Positions 47,417-57,200 of a stretch of 64,000 bases of DNA are shown here, piece by piece. Each line of letters starts with the position of its first letter. Within the stretch, counting starts at the first letter, position 1. Made by a program: the position numbers and the translations under genes. Below the pieces are notes generated by a model that saw only the letters and a program-made list of their open reading frames with translations, did not search any database and was not told where the DNA came from. Source of the stretch: Vibrio profundi (GTDB lineage: Bacteria > Pseudomonadota > Gammaproteobacteria > Enterobacterales > Vibrionaceae); contig NZ_RZIS01000003.1 of the NCBI RefSeq assembly GCF_005281835.1, forward strand, positions 434,001-498,000. Reading direction: 5' to 3'.

Positions 47417-48721
47417 TTAGCGGTCCCAGTATGTCTCTTCTAAGCTGTCTTCACGCTCTGGTAGGGCGCGAGATAAGCGAGGGGAGTGTTGAGTCAGCAC
47501 TTCATAGCTTACGCGGTTTGCATACTTACAAATTTGAGATAACGATGAATACGTCAGGCACGTTTGTTCATGTTTCTCTGAGTTTGGTACGTTAACTTGG
47601 TGGTAGCTGTTTGCGGCCATATCGTGCAGTAATGCAGATAACGCACCGTCGCCAGCACCATTCGTATTTTTAATCTCTAGTGGACCACCAAGGTATGGGC
47701 CAATGTGAGAGTATACTTTAATTGGCTTTTGGCAATCTTCTTTACGCATTGCACGGCTGAACTCGAATTTATTGAATTCGGCTATGTTACCCGGTAACAA
47801 TGGAAGGGTGGTTTCACGCTTATGTGATTCCTCAGTGTAGCCAGCCATGTATAAGCCGATAGGGCCCGCTGTACATAGAACCAAATCTACCCACTCAAGT
47901 GCTTTATTCGACGCTAGAAGTGGATCTTTTTCGCCAGTTAGGGCTTCACCTTCTTCTTCGTTCATCGCTACGATGGTTACGTTTTCTTTTAGGTAGTTTT
48001 GCCACCATTCAGCGTTACCTTCGATGACGTATTTGGTACCAAGTGTAAGAACAACAGGGACATTATGTGCTTTTGCATACTCGATAGCTTTTTGAACGGC
48101 CTGAGGCATTGGATCTTCTGGCTTGCCGCGCATCAAGTAAGAAGAAACAACTAATGCAGACGCTTTCTCGAATACTTTTTCTGGAATGCTTTCAGGTTTT
48201 AGCTGATTCATGTGACCTTCGTTGATCGCGAACGTACGTTCACCATCTTCGGAGATCAATGTGTAACAACGACCAATAGGACCATCTACAGTTTGCAGGT
48301 GGTTTAAGTTCATGCGTGAAGAAGTACGGCAAAGGTAGCGATAACCGTAAGAACCAACTTCAATGTTCTTAGACATTACGCCAAGTAGTACTGATTTGCT
48401 GTCTGCTAATACAGAATAGTTGTGTAGCGTGTTGCCAATGGTGTCACCAGGGTATTGGTGCGTGATTAAGCCGCGCTCAACCAACTCGTCGTACAAGGCG
48501 TCGGCTTTGCTCTCTTCGAGTACTAAAGAGTGTCCTTTACTTAATTCATATTTTTCTAGGAATTCATTGTCCACACGCGCTTCAATATCAACGATTGTTT
48601 GACCTACACCTACGATTGTTGGTCGGTGGAGCTGAGGCGTTTGTTGAATTTGGTTGACCAATGGGTCACGGGCGTGTGTTGGAAAGTAGTGCTTAGATTT
48701 ACGCTGTCCAGGAAATTTCAT
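47417..48721 (-). CDS. gsk: Inosine-guanosine kinase
   Basis: 434 residues, the same length as E. coli Gsk and collinear with it throughout ('MKFPGQRKSKHYFPTHARDPL', 'TIGNTLHNYSVLADSKSVLLGVM', 'NTNGAGDGALSALLHDMAANSYH', end 'LPEREDSLEETYWDR'). A PfkB-family sugar kinase; the catalytic Asp is in 'NGAGDGAL'. Phosphorylates guanosine and inosine in purine salvage. Single gene with its own terminator. Confidence 0.97.
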   Translation of the reverse strand: MKFPGQRKSKHYFPTHARDPLVNQIQQTPQLHRPTIVGVGQTIVDIEARVDNEFLEKYELSKGHSLVLEESKADALYDELVERGLITHQYPGDTIGNTLHNYSVLADSKSVLLGVMSKNIEVGSYGYRYLCRTSSRMNLNHLQTVDGPIGRCYTLISEDGERTFAINEGHMNQLKPESIPEKVFEKASALVVSSYLMRGKPEDPMPQAVQKAIEYAKAHNVPVVLTLGTKYVIEGNAEWWQNYLKENVTIVAMNEEEGEALTGEKDPLLASNKALEWVDLVLCTAGPIGLYMAGYTEESHKRETTLPLLPGNIAEFNKFEFSRAMRKEDCQKPIKVYSHIGPYLGGPLEIKNTNGAGDGALSALLHDMAANSYHQVNVPNSEKHEQTCLTYSSLSQICKYANRVSYEVLTQHSPRLSRALPEREDSLEETYWDR

Positions 48722-48796
48722 ATGAAAAAAGATAGTGGGAAATTTTGCCGCATGATATCACAAAATTTGAGAGTTTCTTTCATTTTTATTACATTT

Positions 48797-48831
48797 GAGT
48801 TCACCTGAGCAGGGATTGAACAGGTGAACTC
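48797..48831 (-). terminator. Hairpin downstream of creA
   Basis: Perfect 11-bp stem GAGTTCACCTG / CAGGTGAACTC, 13-base loop, just after the creA stop on the minus strand. There is no clean T-run, so termination may be factor-dependent. Confidence 0.5.
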
Positions 48832-48842
48832 TTAAAATCAAT

Positions 48843-49319
48843 TTACTGAGTAATTTCAGTCGTATTTGGCTCTACGTAAGCTTTTGTTCCCCATAAAGGC
48901 ACTGTAGATAAGCTATGCTTAAAGCTACCGGACGTTTCTTTAGTCGAGTACGACAAGTACATCAGAGTTTGGTTAGCGGGATCGTAAATACGACGAATTT
49001 TCATGGCTTTAAAAAATACACTTTTCGATTTTTTGAATACCACTTCGCCAGATTTACTTCTATCGATTTGAGCGATCATTTCAGGTGTGATTTCGCCTGT
49101 TTGGCGGCATGAGATAGAGCTGTCACTAGGATCCGCTAAACTGAAATCTGCTTCGATACTTGCGACATGACAAGTAACGCCAGGAACTTCTGGGTCTACA
49201 AGCGTGTTCAATTTGATGTCTTTCATCGTAAACATGCCTAGAGACACATCGCCAACCTCGTTGTCTGAACAACCAGAAAGGAGGGTGATGAGGCCAACTG
49301 CTAATAAGGCTTTTTTCAT
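48843..49319 (-). CDS. creA: CreA-family protein, predicted lipoprotein
   Basis: 158 residues resembling E. coli CreA: 'VPGVTCHVASIEADFSLADPSDSSISCRQTGEI' and 'GEVVFKKSKSVFFKAMKIRRIYDPANQTLMYLSYSTK'. The signal segment ends in a lipobox 'LLSGC', so this member is probably a lipoprotein, unlike the soluble periplasmic E. coli form. Function of CreA is unknown. Divergent from a tiny lipoprotein gene. Confidence 0.88.
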   Translation of the reverse strand: MKKALLAVGLITLLSGCSDNEVGDVSLGMFTMKDIKLNTLVDPEVPGVTCHVASIEADFSLADPSDSSISCRQTGEITPEMIAQIDRSKSGEVVFKKSKSVFFKAMKIRRIYDPANQTLMYLSYSTKETSGSFKHSLSTVPLWGTKAYVEPNTTEITQ

Positions 49320-49443
49320 GTGAAGTCCTTTTTGTAATAAGTTTTATTGATTGCAAAAGAGATTGTAAAAGGAAGTGACGAGTTTACCAAGGGGGATTCT
49401 AAGGATTCATGGAGCAAATGCTTATTAAATAAGGAAGTTAACG

Positions 49444-49557
49444 ATGAAAAACTTAAAGTGCTTGTTGGTTATCTTGATGGTCTGTATGCTTTTTGGCTGC
49501 AGCTCGGCACCTAAGTCGAATGTTTGCCTCCCAAATAATTGTGATATTTGGGGATAA
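49444..49557 (+). CDS. 37-residue predicted lipoprotein
   Basis: Translates to 37 residues: 'MKNLKCLLVILMVCMLFGC' forms a lipoprotein signal peptide with lipobox LFGC, followed by only 18 mature residues including 'NVCLPNNCDIWG' with a C-x4-C pair. GGAAG is well spaced before the ATG. The gene is too short to show family features. It precedes another small gene by 20 bases in the same direction and may share its mRNA. Confidence 0.6.
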   Translation: MKNLKCLLVILMVCMLFGCSSAPKSNVCLPNNCDIWG

Positions 49558-49577
49558 ATTACTAAGGTAGTAAAAGA

Positions 49578-50069
49578 ATGAATAATGAAATACCTGATAT
49601 AGCCCATAAAAAGAATCTATGGCTCTTGAGTCAAATAGATGTCCAATTCCCCACCAAAGAAAGTTTAGCTGGTAGCAAACTTTATCAAGAATCTCTTTTC
49701 AATCGCCAAGTTCAACCTTTCACTCCCTCTCAACCTAGCCATTCTGTCGACGAAATTTGTTTGGTCGATTTCCATAAAATGACAGTGATGTTCTCTTTAA
49801 ACCAAGCAAGTTCATGGAAATCTAAAGCTGATCAAGCCAACATGCTGGAGTTTTTCACGCAGATCATTTTGTCTGATGAACATAACCTATATCTAGGGTT
49901 AACTAATGGCGAAGTGGTCGCATCTGCGATTGTTACCGCGCAGTCTGATGAGTTGTTGATCTCAGACATTACGAACTTATCAGGTGATAAAGTGGAATTC
50001 GCATGCCAACTGGTTAACGTTTGGGAGCAAGATCATAGTTCCAGTGCAAAATATTGGGCTGAAGTATAA
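49578..50069 (+). CDS. Hypothetical protein, possibly GNAT-like fold
   Basis: 163 residues, cytoplasmic, no membrane segment. The middle part 'EFFTQIILSDEHNLYLGLTNGEVVASAIVTAQSDELLISDITN' looks like the central strands of a GNAT acetyltransferase, but the acetyl-CoA-binding R/Q-x-x-G-x-G/A loop is not evident, so activity is doubtful. I do not recognise the family. Follows the 37-residue lipoprotein gene closely. Confidence 0.6.
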   Translation: MNNEIPDIAHKKNLWLLSQIDVQFPTKESLAGSKLYQESLFNRQVQPFTPSQPSHSVDEICLVDFHKMTVMFSLNQASSWKSKADQANMLEFFTQIILSDEHNLYLGLTNGEVVASAIVTAQSDELLISDITNLSGDKVEFACQLVNVWEQDHSSSAKYWAEV

Positions 50070-50135
50070 AACAGTAGGCACAACTACAGGTTGATCGAGT
50101 AAAATACGCCGTCTTATTTACCGAGTGTTTTGTCA

Positions 50136-51896
50136 ATGAACAAGTTGTGCCGTATTATTTTTGCGATTGTACTGGCTACCGTTTTTAACGCTGCGTATGC
50201 AAATAGCGAGTCGCGGGGCTTAAAGCAAATTTTAGTGCTCCATTCCTATGAGCCCTCATACCAATGGACATCTGACTTTCAGAAGGGTATCGATTCAGCA
50301 CTTGCGCTTGCAGACACTCCAACTAAAGTTTCAATTGAATACCTTGATACTAAGCGTGTTAACTCCGAGGAGTATCTATCTACGCTCCAAAGCTATTTGT
50401 CTTCTAAATACCAAGATTATGAATTTGATGGTGTAATTGTCACCGACGACAATGCACTTAAGTTTTTGCATCGTTTCGACCTAATCGCTGGCAAAAACAT
50501 TCCAGTCGTGGCAGCCGGGATTAACGATCCAGCCGAAAATCTTTATGGCATTACACATCGCGGCACCGTTATTTATGAGAAAGACGACATTGAAAGCAAT
50601 ATCAAGCTTATCCTGAGTGTCCAACCAAGAATTAAAAACCTTTATTACCTTGCCGATCACAGCGTAACCTCTGAGCTGATTCGTAAGCGAGTGTTCAAAG
50701 CGGTAGAGCAATACCCAACGGTCAATATCATTGAAATCTCCGAATTAACGTTGGTCGAAGCAAGCCAAAAATTGTCAAAAGTTTCCCCTGATGATGCAGT
50801 GTTGTTAACTCACTACAATACTGAACTAGCGTCTAATATCTATTACAGTTACCAGCAGATCGCTCACACTATCGGCGAGGCCTGTGCCGCGCCAGTATTT
50901 GCGCTCTGGGAGTTTTATATTCAAGGGGGAGTTGTAGGTGGCTATGTTAATCGCTCGGAAAGCATGGGAATTGAAGCGGTAAAATCGCTCAATCAATATG
51001 TACCGTTGAACTTTACGCAGGATGTTATTCCAGGGGATAACAAGCGGGCGGTCTTTGATTACCAAACCGTAAAAACAATGAACATTAATAAGAATACCCT
51101 CCCAAGTGACAGTATATTCCTAAATACTCCATATTCGTTCTTTAAAGAAAACCTAAGGTTGGTAATTGGAGTAAGTATTCTCATTGTGTTTTTAAGCGCA
51201 ATTATCGTGATGCAGTTTGCGACGTTAAGACAAAAGAAAGAGCTCGCAAACAAGAATAAAAAAATACTTTCTTTGCAAAAACGTACATTAAGCGTTCAAA
51301 AAGAAATGATTCATGTACTTGGTGAAGCGATTGAAACACGCTCTGGTGAAACGGGTAATCACGTAAAACGTGTTGCAAAGTTGTCAGCCTTTCTAGCGAA
51401 GTTAAAAGGCATGAGCCACCGAGAAGTGGAAATTCTTGAAATTATCAGCCCTATGCACGATGTAGGTAAAATATCTGTGCCTGAGTCTATTTTGGATAAA
51501 CCGGGAAAGCTCACTGATGACGAATGGAAAATTATGCAGCAACACACCACTACCGGCTTCAAGCTATTGCAAACCAGTGACGGAGATATCACTAACCTTG
51601 CAGCGGTGATTGCTCATGAGCACCATGAACGTTGGGATGGAAAGGGGTACCCACAAGGGAAAGCAGGCAGTGATATTCATCTGTTCGCGAGAATTACTGC
51701 TATCGCAGATGTATTTGATGCACTACTAAGCGTACGCTGCTATAAGCAGGCGTGGCCAATCGAAAAAGTCATTAAGTTATTCAACGACGAGTCAGGGAAA
51801 CAGTTTGATCCTGAACTTACTCGCTTGCTGCTAGAAAATATTGAAGACTTTATCGCTATCCGAAATACCTATCCAGATACAAGTTCTGTACACTAG
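50136..51896 (+). CDS. Membrane sensor with ABC-type periplasmic binding domain and HD-GYP phosphodiesterase
   Basis: 586 residues. A signal/anchor 'MNKLCRIIFAIVLATVFNAAYA' precedes a periplasmic-binding-like domain (about 30-330; 'ILVLHSYEPSYQWTSDFQKGID', 'IVTDDNALKFL', 'PVVAAGINDP'), then a membrane helix 'LVIGVSILIVFLSAIIVMQF', a short coiled coil and an HD-GYP domain with 'HDVGKISVPESIL' and 'HHERWDGKGYP'. It should degrade c-di-GMP under control of a periplasmic ligand. ATG 50136 is chosen over TTG 50130. Confidence 0.9.
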   Translation: MNKLCRIIFAIVLATVFNAAYANSESRGLKQILVLHSYEPSYQWTSDFQKGIDSALALADTPTKVSIEYLDTKRVNSEEYLSTLQSYLSSKYQDYEFDGVIVTDDNALKFLHRFDLIAGKNIPVVAAGINDPAENLYGITHRGTVIYEKDDIESNIKLILSVQPRIKNLYYLADHSVTSELIRKRVFKAVEQYPTVNIIEISELTLVEASQKLSKVSPDDAVLLTHYNTELASNIYYSYQQIAHTIGEACAAPVFALWEFYIQGGVVGGYVNRSESMGIEAVKSLNQYVPLNFTQDVIPGDNKRAVFDYQTVKTMNINKNTLPSDSIFLNTPYSFFKENLRLVIGVSILIVFLSAIIVMQFATLRQKKELANKNKKILSLQKRTLSVQKEMIHVLGEAIETRSGETGNHVKRVAKLSAFLAKLKGMSHREVEILEIISPMHDVGKISVPESILDKPGKLTDDEWKIMQQHTTTGFKLLQTSDGDITNLAAVIAHEHHERWDGKGYPQGKAGSDIHLFARITAIADVFDALLSVRCYKQAWPIEKVIKLFNDESGKQFDPELTRLLLENIEDFIAIRNTYPDTSSVH

Positions 51897-52133
51897 TGAT
51901 TAATCGTTACTCTGGGTTCTATAAACCCAGCGCTATAATCATTTATTATTTCTTCTCTTAATGTATGGCCATCCCTTTTATATATAAACGTTAATTATTA
52001 GCCTTACATTAGTGATCTTGTGCATATTTTGCGAAGATAAATAAGTGCCAATCCCGGAAGTGTTACCTCGTACATATCAATATAACATTAATCATTTAGT
52101 ATAAATTACTAGATGGTTTTATTGAGAGTGCTT

Positions 52134-52838
52134 ATGAGTTCTGGTCAAGTAAAATGCGTAATATTCGATTGTGACGGTACGCTCGTGGATAGCGAAAAGC
52201 TATGTTGCGAGGCGCTTGTACAGGTGTTCTCTCAATTCAACTGCACGCTCACCGCTGAAGAGTGTTTAAGTCATTTCAAGGGCGGTAAGCTCGCCGATAT
52301 CCTCTTAGAAACGCAATCAAGACACGGCCTCTATATTTCACTCGATATACTTGAACCGCTTTATCGAGAGAACGTACAGAAACTTTTCCAAGCCCACCTA
52401 AAACCCATGCCGGGTGCGAAAGAACTCATTCATTTTCTTGAACAAGAAGGAATTGAGTTCTGTGTCGCGTCTAACGCACCAAAAGATAAGATCGAATTGT
52501 CATTAGAAATGACGGGCTTGTATCAAAGCTTTAAAGGTAAAGTGTTTTCAGCATTCGATGCCAACAGTTGGAAGCCAGAGCCTGATTTAATCATGTATAC
52601 CGCTATGAATATGGGGTTCTTGCCACAAGACTGCATTTATATTGATGACACACCAAAAGGTGTGGAAGCGGGGGTTAGAGCAGGGATTCAGACATTTCGT
52701 CTATGCTTGGAAGGAAGAAAAACCGAAGACGTTGACGCTTCGGTTTTAAATATTAGTCGATTAGAAGAGCTTCAATTCTGGATTAATGACAGGCTCTACT
52801 TACCAAGTGCATCGCACTCTGCGGCTGTGGGTCTATAG
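52134..52838 (+). CDS. HAD-family sugar-phosphate phosphatase, YieH-like
   Basis: 234 residues. Motif I 'VIFDCDGTLVDSEKLCCEAL', cap block 'HFKGGKLADIL', motif II 'EFCVASNAPKDKIELSL', motif III/IV 'SWKPEPDLI' and 'CIYIDDTPKGVEAGVRAG'. Close to E. coli YieH, a 6-phosphogluconate phosphatase. ATG 52134 with GAGAGTG upstream is preferred to ATG 52113. Its last 56 bases overlap the convergent zinc-ribbon gene. Confidence 0.85.
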   Translation: MSSGQVKCVIFDCDGTLVDSEKLCCEALVQVFSQFNCTLTAEECLSHFKGGKLADILLETQSRHGLYISLDILEPLYRENVQKLFQAHLKPMPGAKELIHFLEQEGIEFCVASNAPKDKIELSLEMTGLYQSFKGKVFSAFDANSWKPEPDLIMYTAMNMGFLPQDCIYIDDTPKGVEAGVRAGIQTFRLCLEGRKTEDVDASVLNISRLEELQFWINDRLYLPSASHSAAVGL

Positions 52839-52992
52839 GAACCACAAAACCACGAGTAATCGAAGTAAAGTGCTTGGTATGGAATCCACAAGAAGCGCAT
52901 GTAAACTTCTCACCACTCTCTGAAATCATATATTCATCGTGTTGGCATAGTGGACAGGTAATATTGTTTGGTGCAGTTTTTGTATTTTTCAT
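52783..52992 (-). CDS. Small zinc-ribbon protein
   Basis: 69 residues with two CxxC knuckles, 'CPLCQHDEYM' and 'CASCGFHTKHF', forming a rubredoxin-like zinc ribbon, and a C-terminal tail 'PIDPQPQSAMHLVSRACH'. ATG 52992 has AGGTGA upstream; the frame opens from a TTG at 53010. The 3' part overlaps the convergent HAD gene by 56 bases, so one of the two gene ends is read antisense to the other. Function unknown. Confidence 0.7.
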   Translation of the reverse strand: MKNTKTAPNNITCPLCQHDEYMISESGEKFTCASCGFHTKHFTSITRGFVVPIDPQPQSAMHLVSRACH

Positions 52993-53187
52993 TATGTCAC
53001 CTGGCAGCAATAAGATAGAGCGAAAATGTATAAGCCATTTAAGATTACCCCTAGGCTCTAAAGTTAGACAGTTTTCTTATTTATCATTCCACTTTTTGAG
53101 AGTGACTTCACTGTATGGCATTTTTATTAGTGCTTCAGTATACAGTTTGGTATATTGGAACGATGTACCATAAGTCTAGGTGTCGCT

Positions 53188-54288
53188 GTGAAACCTCTCT
53201 TTGCATTCCTTATCATTCTTGTTACCGCCGGTTGCGAAAAACAACCTGAAACTACAACATCTACTTCGCAAGAAACGGTGCGAAGCGTCAAATTCATTAA
53301 ATCTGTCTTTGAATCTCATACTCAGTACCGGGAACTAACCGGTGTTGTGCGCAGTGCACAAACGTCTCCTATTAGCTTCAAAGTGAACGGCACAGTCAGT
53401 CACGTGCTTGTGACGAAAGGACAGCGAGTAGAGAAGGGGCAGGTGTTAGCACAGCTTGAAACCAGTGATTTACTACTAGCATTGAGAAAAGCTCAGGCGT
53501 CTCTTGGTGCAGCCAAGGCGGCTAGGCTACAAGCTGAAGACAAATACACACGTTCAGCAACACTCAACGAAAAAAGCTTTGTATCCGATTCAGAGCTTAG
53601 TGGAATAAAAGCGGACTTCGATGCTAAACAGCAACAAGAGAACTTAGCTCTTACCGATCTATCCAACGCGGAATTAAACCTTGAACGTGCGAAGTTGTTT
53701 GCCCCATTTTCCGGGCAAATTAGCCAAGTGTTCATCGACAATTACACCAAAGTAAACTCTGGGCAGAAGATCATCGAACTAGTGAATGACTTTGCTTACG
53801 AAGTTGATTTCTTAGTGCCTGAATCTTTAATTGGACAAGTTGAGTTCGGTGCTATGGTACAAGTGGTGATTCCAGCATTGAACAACACGGTTTTCATGGG
53901 GCAGATCTCAGAGATTGGCGCGGTCGTACAAAAGGGCAACGCCTATGCGGTGACTTTATTGCTACAAGAGCCAATCGAAACGCTACGTAATGGTATGTCA
54001 GCCAATATTCAATTCAATATAGGAAGCACTAGCCAAAATGTCGTGATGTTACCGTTGGAAGCGTTTGATTTTGGTGACAAAAGCCATAGTGGTTCTAAAG
54101 ACAGCGCGGCTATCTATATCGTTTCGCCAGACGATATGACGCTAGAAAAACGTTACGTTCAAACTAAAAACAACATCAATAGTAAAGTCGTGGTGCTGAG
54201 TAACCTGGATGAAGGCGAAATTGTCGTTACAGCAGGCATTCCTTACTTGTACGAAGGGCAAAAAGTTGCTTTATGGGAAGGTCTATAA
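53188..54288 (+). CDS. RND efflux periplasmic adaptor (membrane fusion protein), lipoprotein
   Basis: 366 residues. The lipobox is in 'MKPLFAFLIILVTAGC' (start GTG). It then shows the HlyD/AcrA layout: 'GTVSHVLVTKGQRVEKGQVLAQLETSDLLLALRKA' (lipoyl half), a coiled-coil hairpin, 'LFAPFSGQISQVFIDNYTKVNSGQKIIELV' (second half) and a beta-barrel. AGGTG is well spaced before GTG 53188; the frame is open from 53155. Followed by the RND pump 11 bases later. Confidence 0.92.
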   Translation: MKPLFAFLIILVTAGCEKQPETTTSTSQETVRSVKFIKSVFESHTQYRELTGVVRSAQTSPISFKVNGTVSHVLVTKGQRVEKGQVLAQLETSDLLLALRKAQASLGAAKAARLQAEDKYTRSATLNEKSFVSDSELSGIKADFDAKQQQENLALTDLSNAELNLERAKLFAPFSGQISQVFIDNYTKVNSGQKIIELVNDFAYEVDFLVPESLIGQVEFGAMVQVVIPALNNTVFMGQISEIGAVVQKGNAYAVTLLLQEPIETLRNGMSANIQFNIGSTSQNVVMLPLEAFDFGDKSHSGSKDSAAIYIVSPDDMTLEKRYVQTKNNINSKVVVLSNLDEGEIVVTAGIPYLYEGQKVALWEGL

Positions 54289-54299
54289 GGTAACTGGCT

Positions 54300-57200
54300 A
54301 TGCATAAAATCACTGAACTAGCATTAAAATACGAAAGATTTACTCAAGTGTTTTTGGTTATGTTGCTACTGCTTGGTATTAGCACATTCAACAATGCACC
54401 TAGTAAAGAAGACCCTGAAATCTTGATTCGTAGCGCGGTTGTCGTGGCGCAATTTCCTGGTATGTCACCAGATAGGATTGAAAACTTCATAACAAAACCA
54501 TTAGAGCGCGAAATAAAACAAATTCCTGAAGTAACCGAAATTAAGTCTTGGTCGCGAACGGGTACTGCGCAAATCACGGTCACCGTACACGACAAATATT
54601 TCGACTTGCAGCCTATTTGGGACACGCTTAGAAACCGAATGGACAGTATGAAGTCGCAATTGCCAGATGGGACGGTTGGCCCTATGGTTAATGATGAATT
54701 TGGCCGAGTGTATTCAGCGACCATAGCCTTAAGCGGTGAAGGCTTTAACGATAGGGAACTTCGTAAAACGGCGGAAAACCTACAAGACCGGTTGAGCAGC
54801 GTTGAAACGGTCTCGCAGGTAGAGCTTTATGGGGTAAACCAAGAACGTATTTGGATCAAAGCCAAGAATGGTGCGCTTGAAAACGAAAAGTTCCAGTTTC
54901 GCCAAGTCGTTAGTGCGCTACAAGCGAGAAATGTTGTATTACCTGGCGGTAACATTCAAAGCGACACACTTCAGATTGAAATTGAGCCTACCGGTAACTT
55001 TAATACCGTCGATGAGATTCTAAATCTCGATCTACAAGAAAGAGAGTCTGGAAATACGGTTTATTTGCGTGATCTGGCCGATGTAGAACGGGGCTACGAG
55101 GATCCTTTTAACACTCCGGTCTATTTCAATGGGAAGCGCAGTATTGTTATAGCGGCTTCAATGGCGTCAGGCAGTCAAAGTGATGTGTTTGGCGAAAAGG
55201 TTCTGGAATTTATCCAGCTAAACCAACAGCTTCTACCTGTCGGAATGAAGTTGGAACTTGCAACATTCCAACCAGAAAAAGTTAACGCTTCAGTTAGCTC
55301 TGCAACTTCAAACCTAATGCAAACCGTCGCGGTTGTACTTGCTGTAGTTATGCTCTTCCTTGGAGTAAGGATGGGCTTGATCGTTGGTAGCATTGTGCCG
55401 CTCACCATATTGCTGACGGTTGTCGGTATGTCTTTGTGGGGCGTTGAACTCCAACGGATGTCAATCGCCGCGATCATTATCTCTCTCGGGCTTTTAGTCG
55501 ATAATGGCATCGTGATGGCTGAATTTATAAAAAGTAAAGTGTCTCAGGGTATTGACCGCACAGAAGCTGCAATTTTAGCTTCAAAGTCGATGGCAGTACC
55601 GTTGCTAACGTCTTCTTTGACCACCATTTTGGCATTCATGCCGTTGTTACTGGCTCAAGATGTCACTGGGGAATACCTGCGTTCATTGTCCCAAGTGATC
55701 ACCGTAGCGCTTCTTTCTTCTTGGTTTCTATGTTTATTCGCGACGCCTGTTATGTGTGTGTGGTTTATCAAACCGCAAAAAGCGAGCACCGAGCAAAAAG
55801 TAGAATCTAAGTTTCATCAGGGCTATAGAAAGATCATTGGCAGTATTTTGAACATGCGTTTGATTACGCTCGCGTCTGTGCTGGTGGTGTTTGCCTTATC
55901 ACTCTACGGATTTAAGTTTATTACCGTTCAATTTATGCCCGGTTCCGAACGAAATCAGTACTTGGTGTTTGTTGATTTACCCGCTGGGTCAAGAGTTGAA
56001 GAAACAGACCGAGTCACGACACGACTTAACGACTGGTTGCTGGATAAAGATCTTAACCCTGAAGTCACCAGTACCGTACGTTACGTAGGTGACGGTGGGC
56101 CACGCTTCTTCTTAGCATTATCTCCGGTGGATAAAGCGCCGAATCGAGCATTCATGGTTGTGAATACCACGGATTTTGAAGCAGCAGCGGAAATGGTTCA
56201 AAAAACGAATCAATTTATTACTACTCAATTGCCTGAAGCGAGCGGGCAAGCAAAGCGTATGTGGCTTGGTGGAACGGAACTTGGATTAGTCGAATATCAA
56301 GTCGTTGGTAAAGATATCGATGTGATAAAAGACATTGCCCAACAAATTGAAGTAGCGCTTCGTAAAGTTCCGGGTGCAGTGGGCGTGGCTAATGATTGGG
56401 AAAATAATGTCCCTAAATTGATACTTAACATTGATCAAGCGCAGGCACTTAGAGCCGGAGTGACTAGCCGCGATATTGCGACCAGCTTAGACAGCTATTT
56501 ACGTGGTCATGAAGTCACTAGTTATCGCGACGATGAAGATGTAATACCAGTTGTAGTAGGGGCTTCTAATGACGAGAAAGTACTAGATAAATTATTTACT
56601 ACCCAAATCATTGCATCAGGTAGTGGTGAAGCGCTACCTCTTATTCAGTTTGCTACGATTGAAGCGATCAGTGAACCTTCGGTAATTCGTCGATTCAACC
56701 TAGAGAGAACGGTTACGATCAGTGTCAAACATGAGAGTTTACAAGCCAGCCAATTGAATAAACTGATTCAACCAACCTTAGAGCAAATTAACTTGCCTTT
56801 GGGCTATCGCATTGACCTTGGTGGTGAGTTAAAAGGCGCGAGTAAGGCAAATGGCGCTTTATTTGGTTATTTACCGCAGTGTTTTGGTGTGATGATCTTG
56901 CTACTGTTGCTTCAGTTCAACTCCATTCGTAGACCGGCCATTATCTTGTTGACGATCCCGTTATCACTGATTGGTGCGGTGAGTGGCTTACTTATCATGG
57001 ATGCGTTTTTCACCTTCCCCGCAATGCTTGGAATCTTCAGCCTAGCAGGGATCATTATAAATAATGGAATTGTTTTGATTGACTGTATAGAGCAAAACCG
57101 TGAGCGAGGCGTGTTGATCCGAGAAGCGATCACAGAGGCATGCGTGGCGCGATTTCGACCAATCGTAATGACAACTTTGACTACCATCTTTGGACTGATC

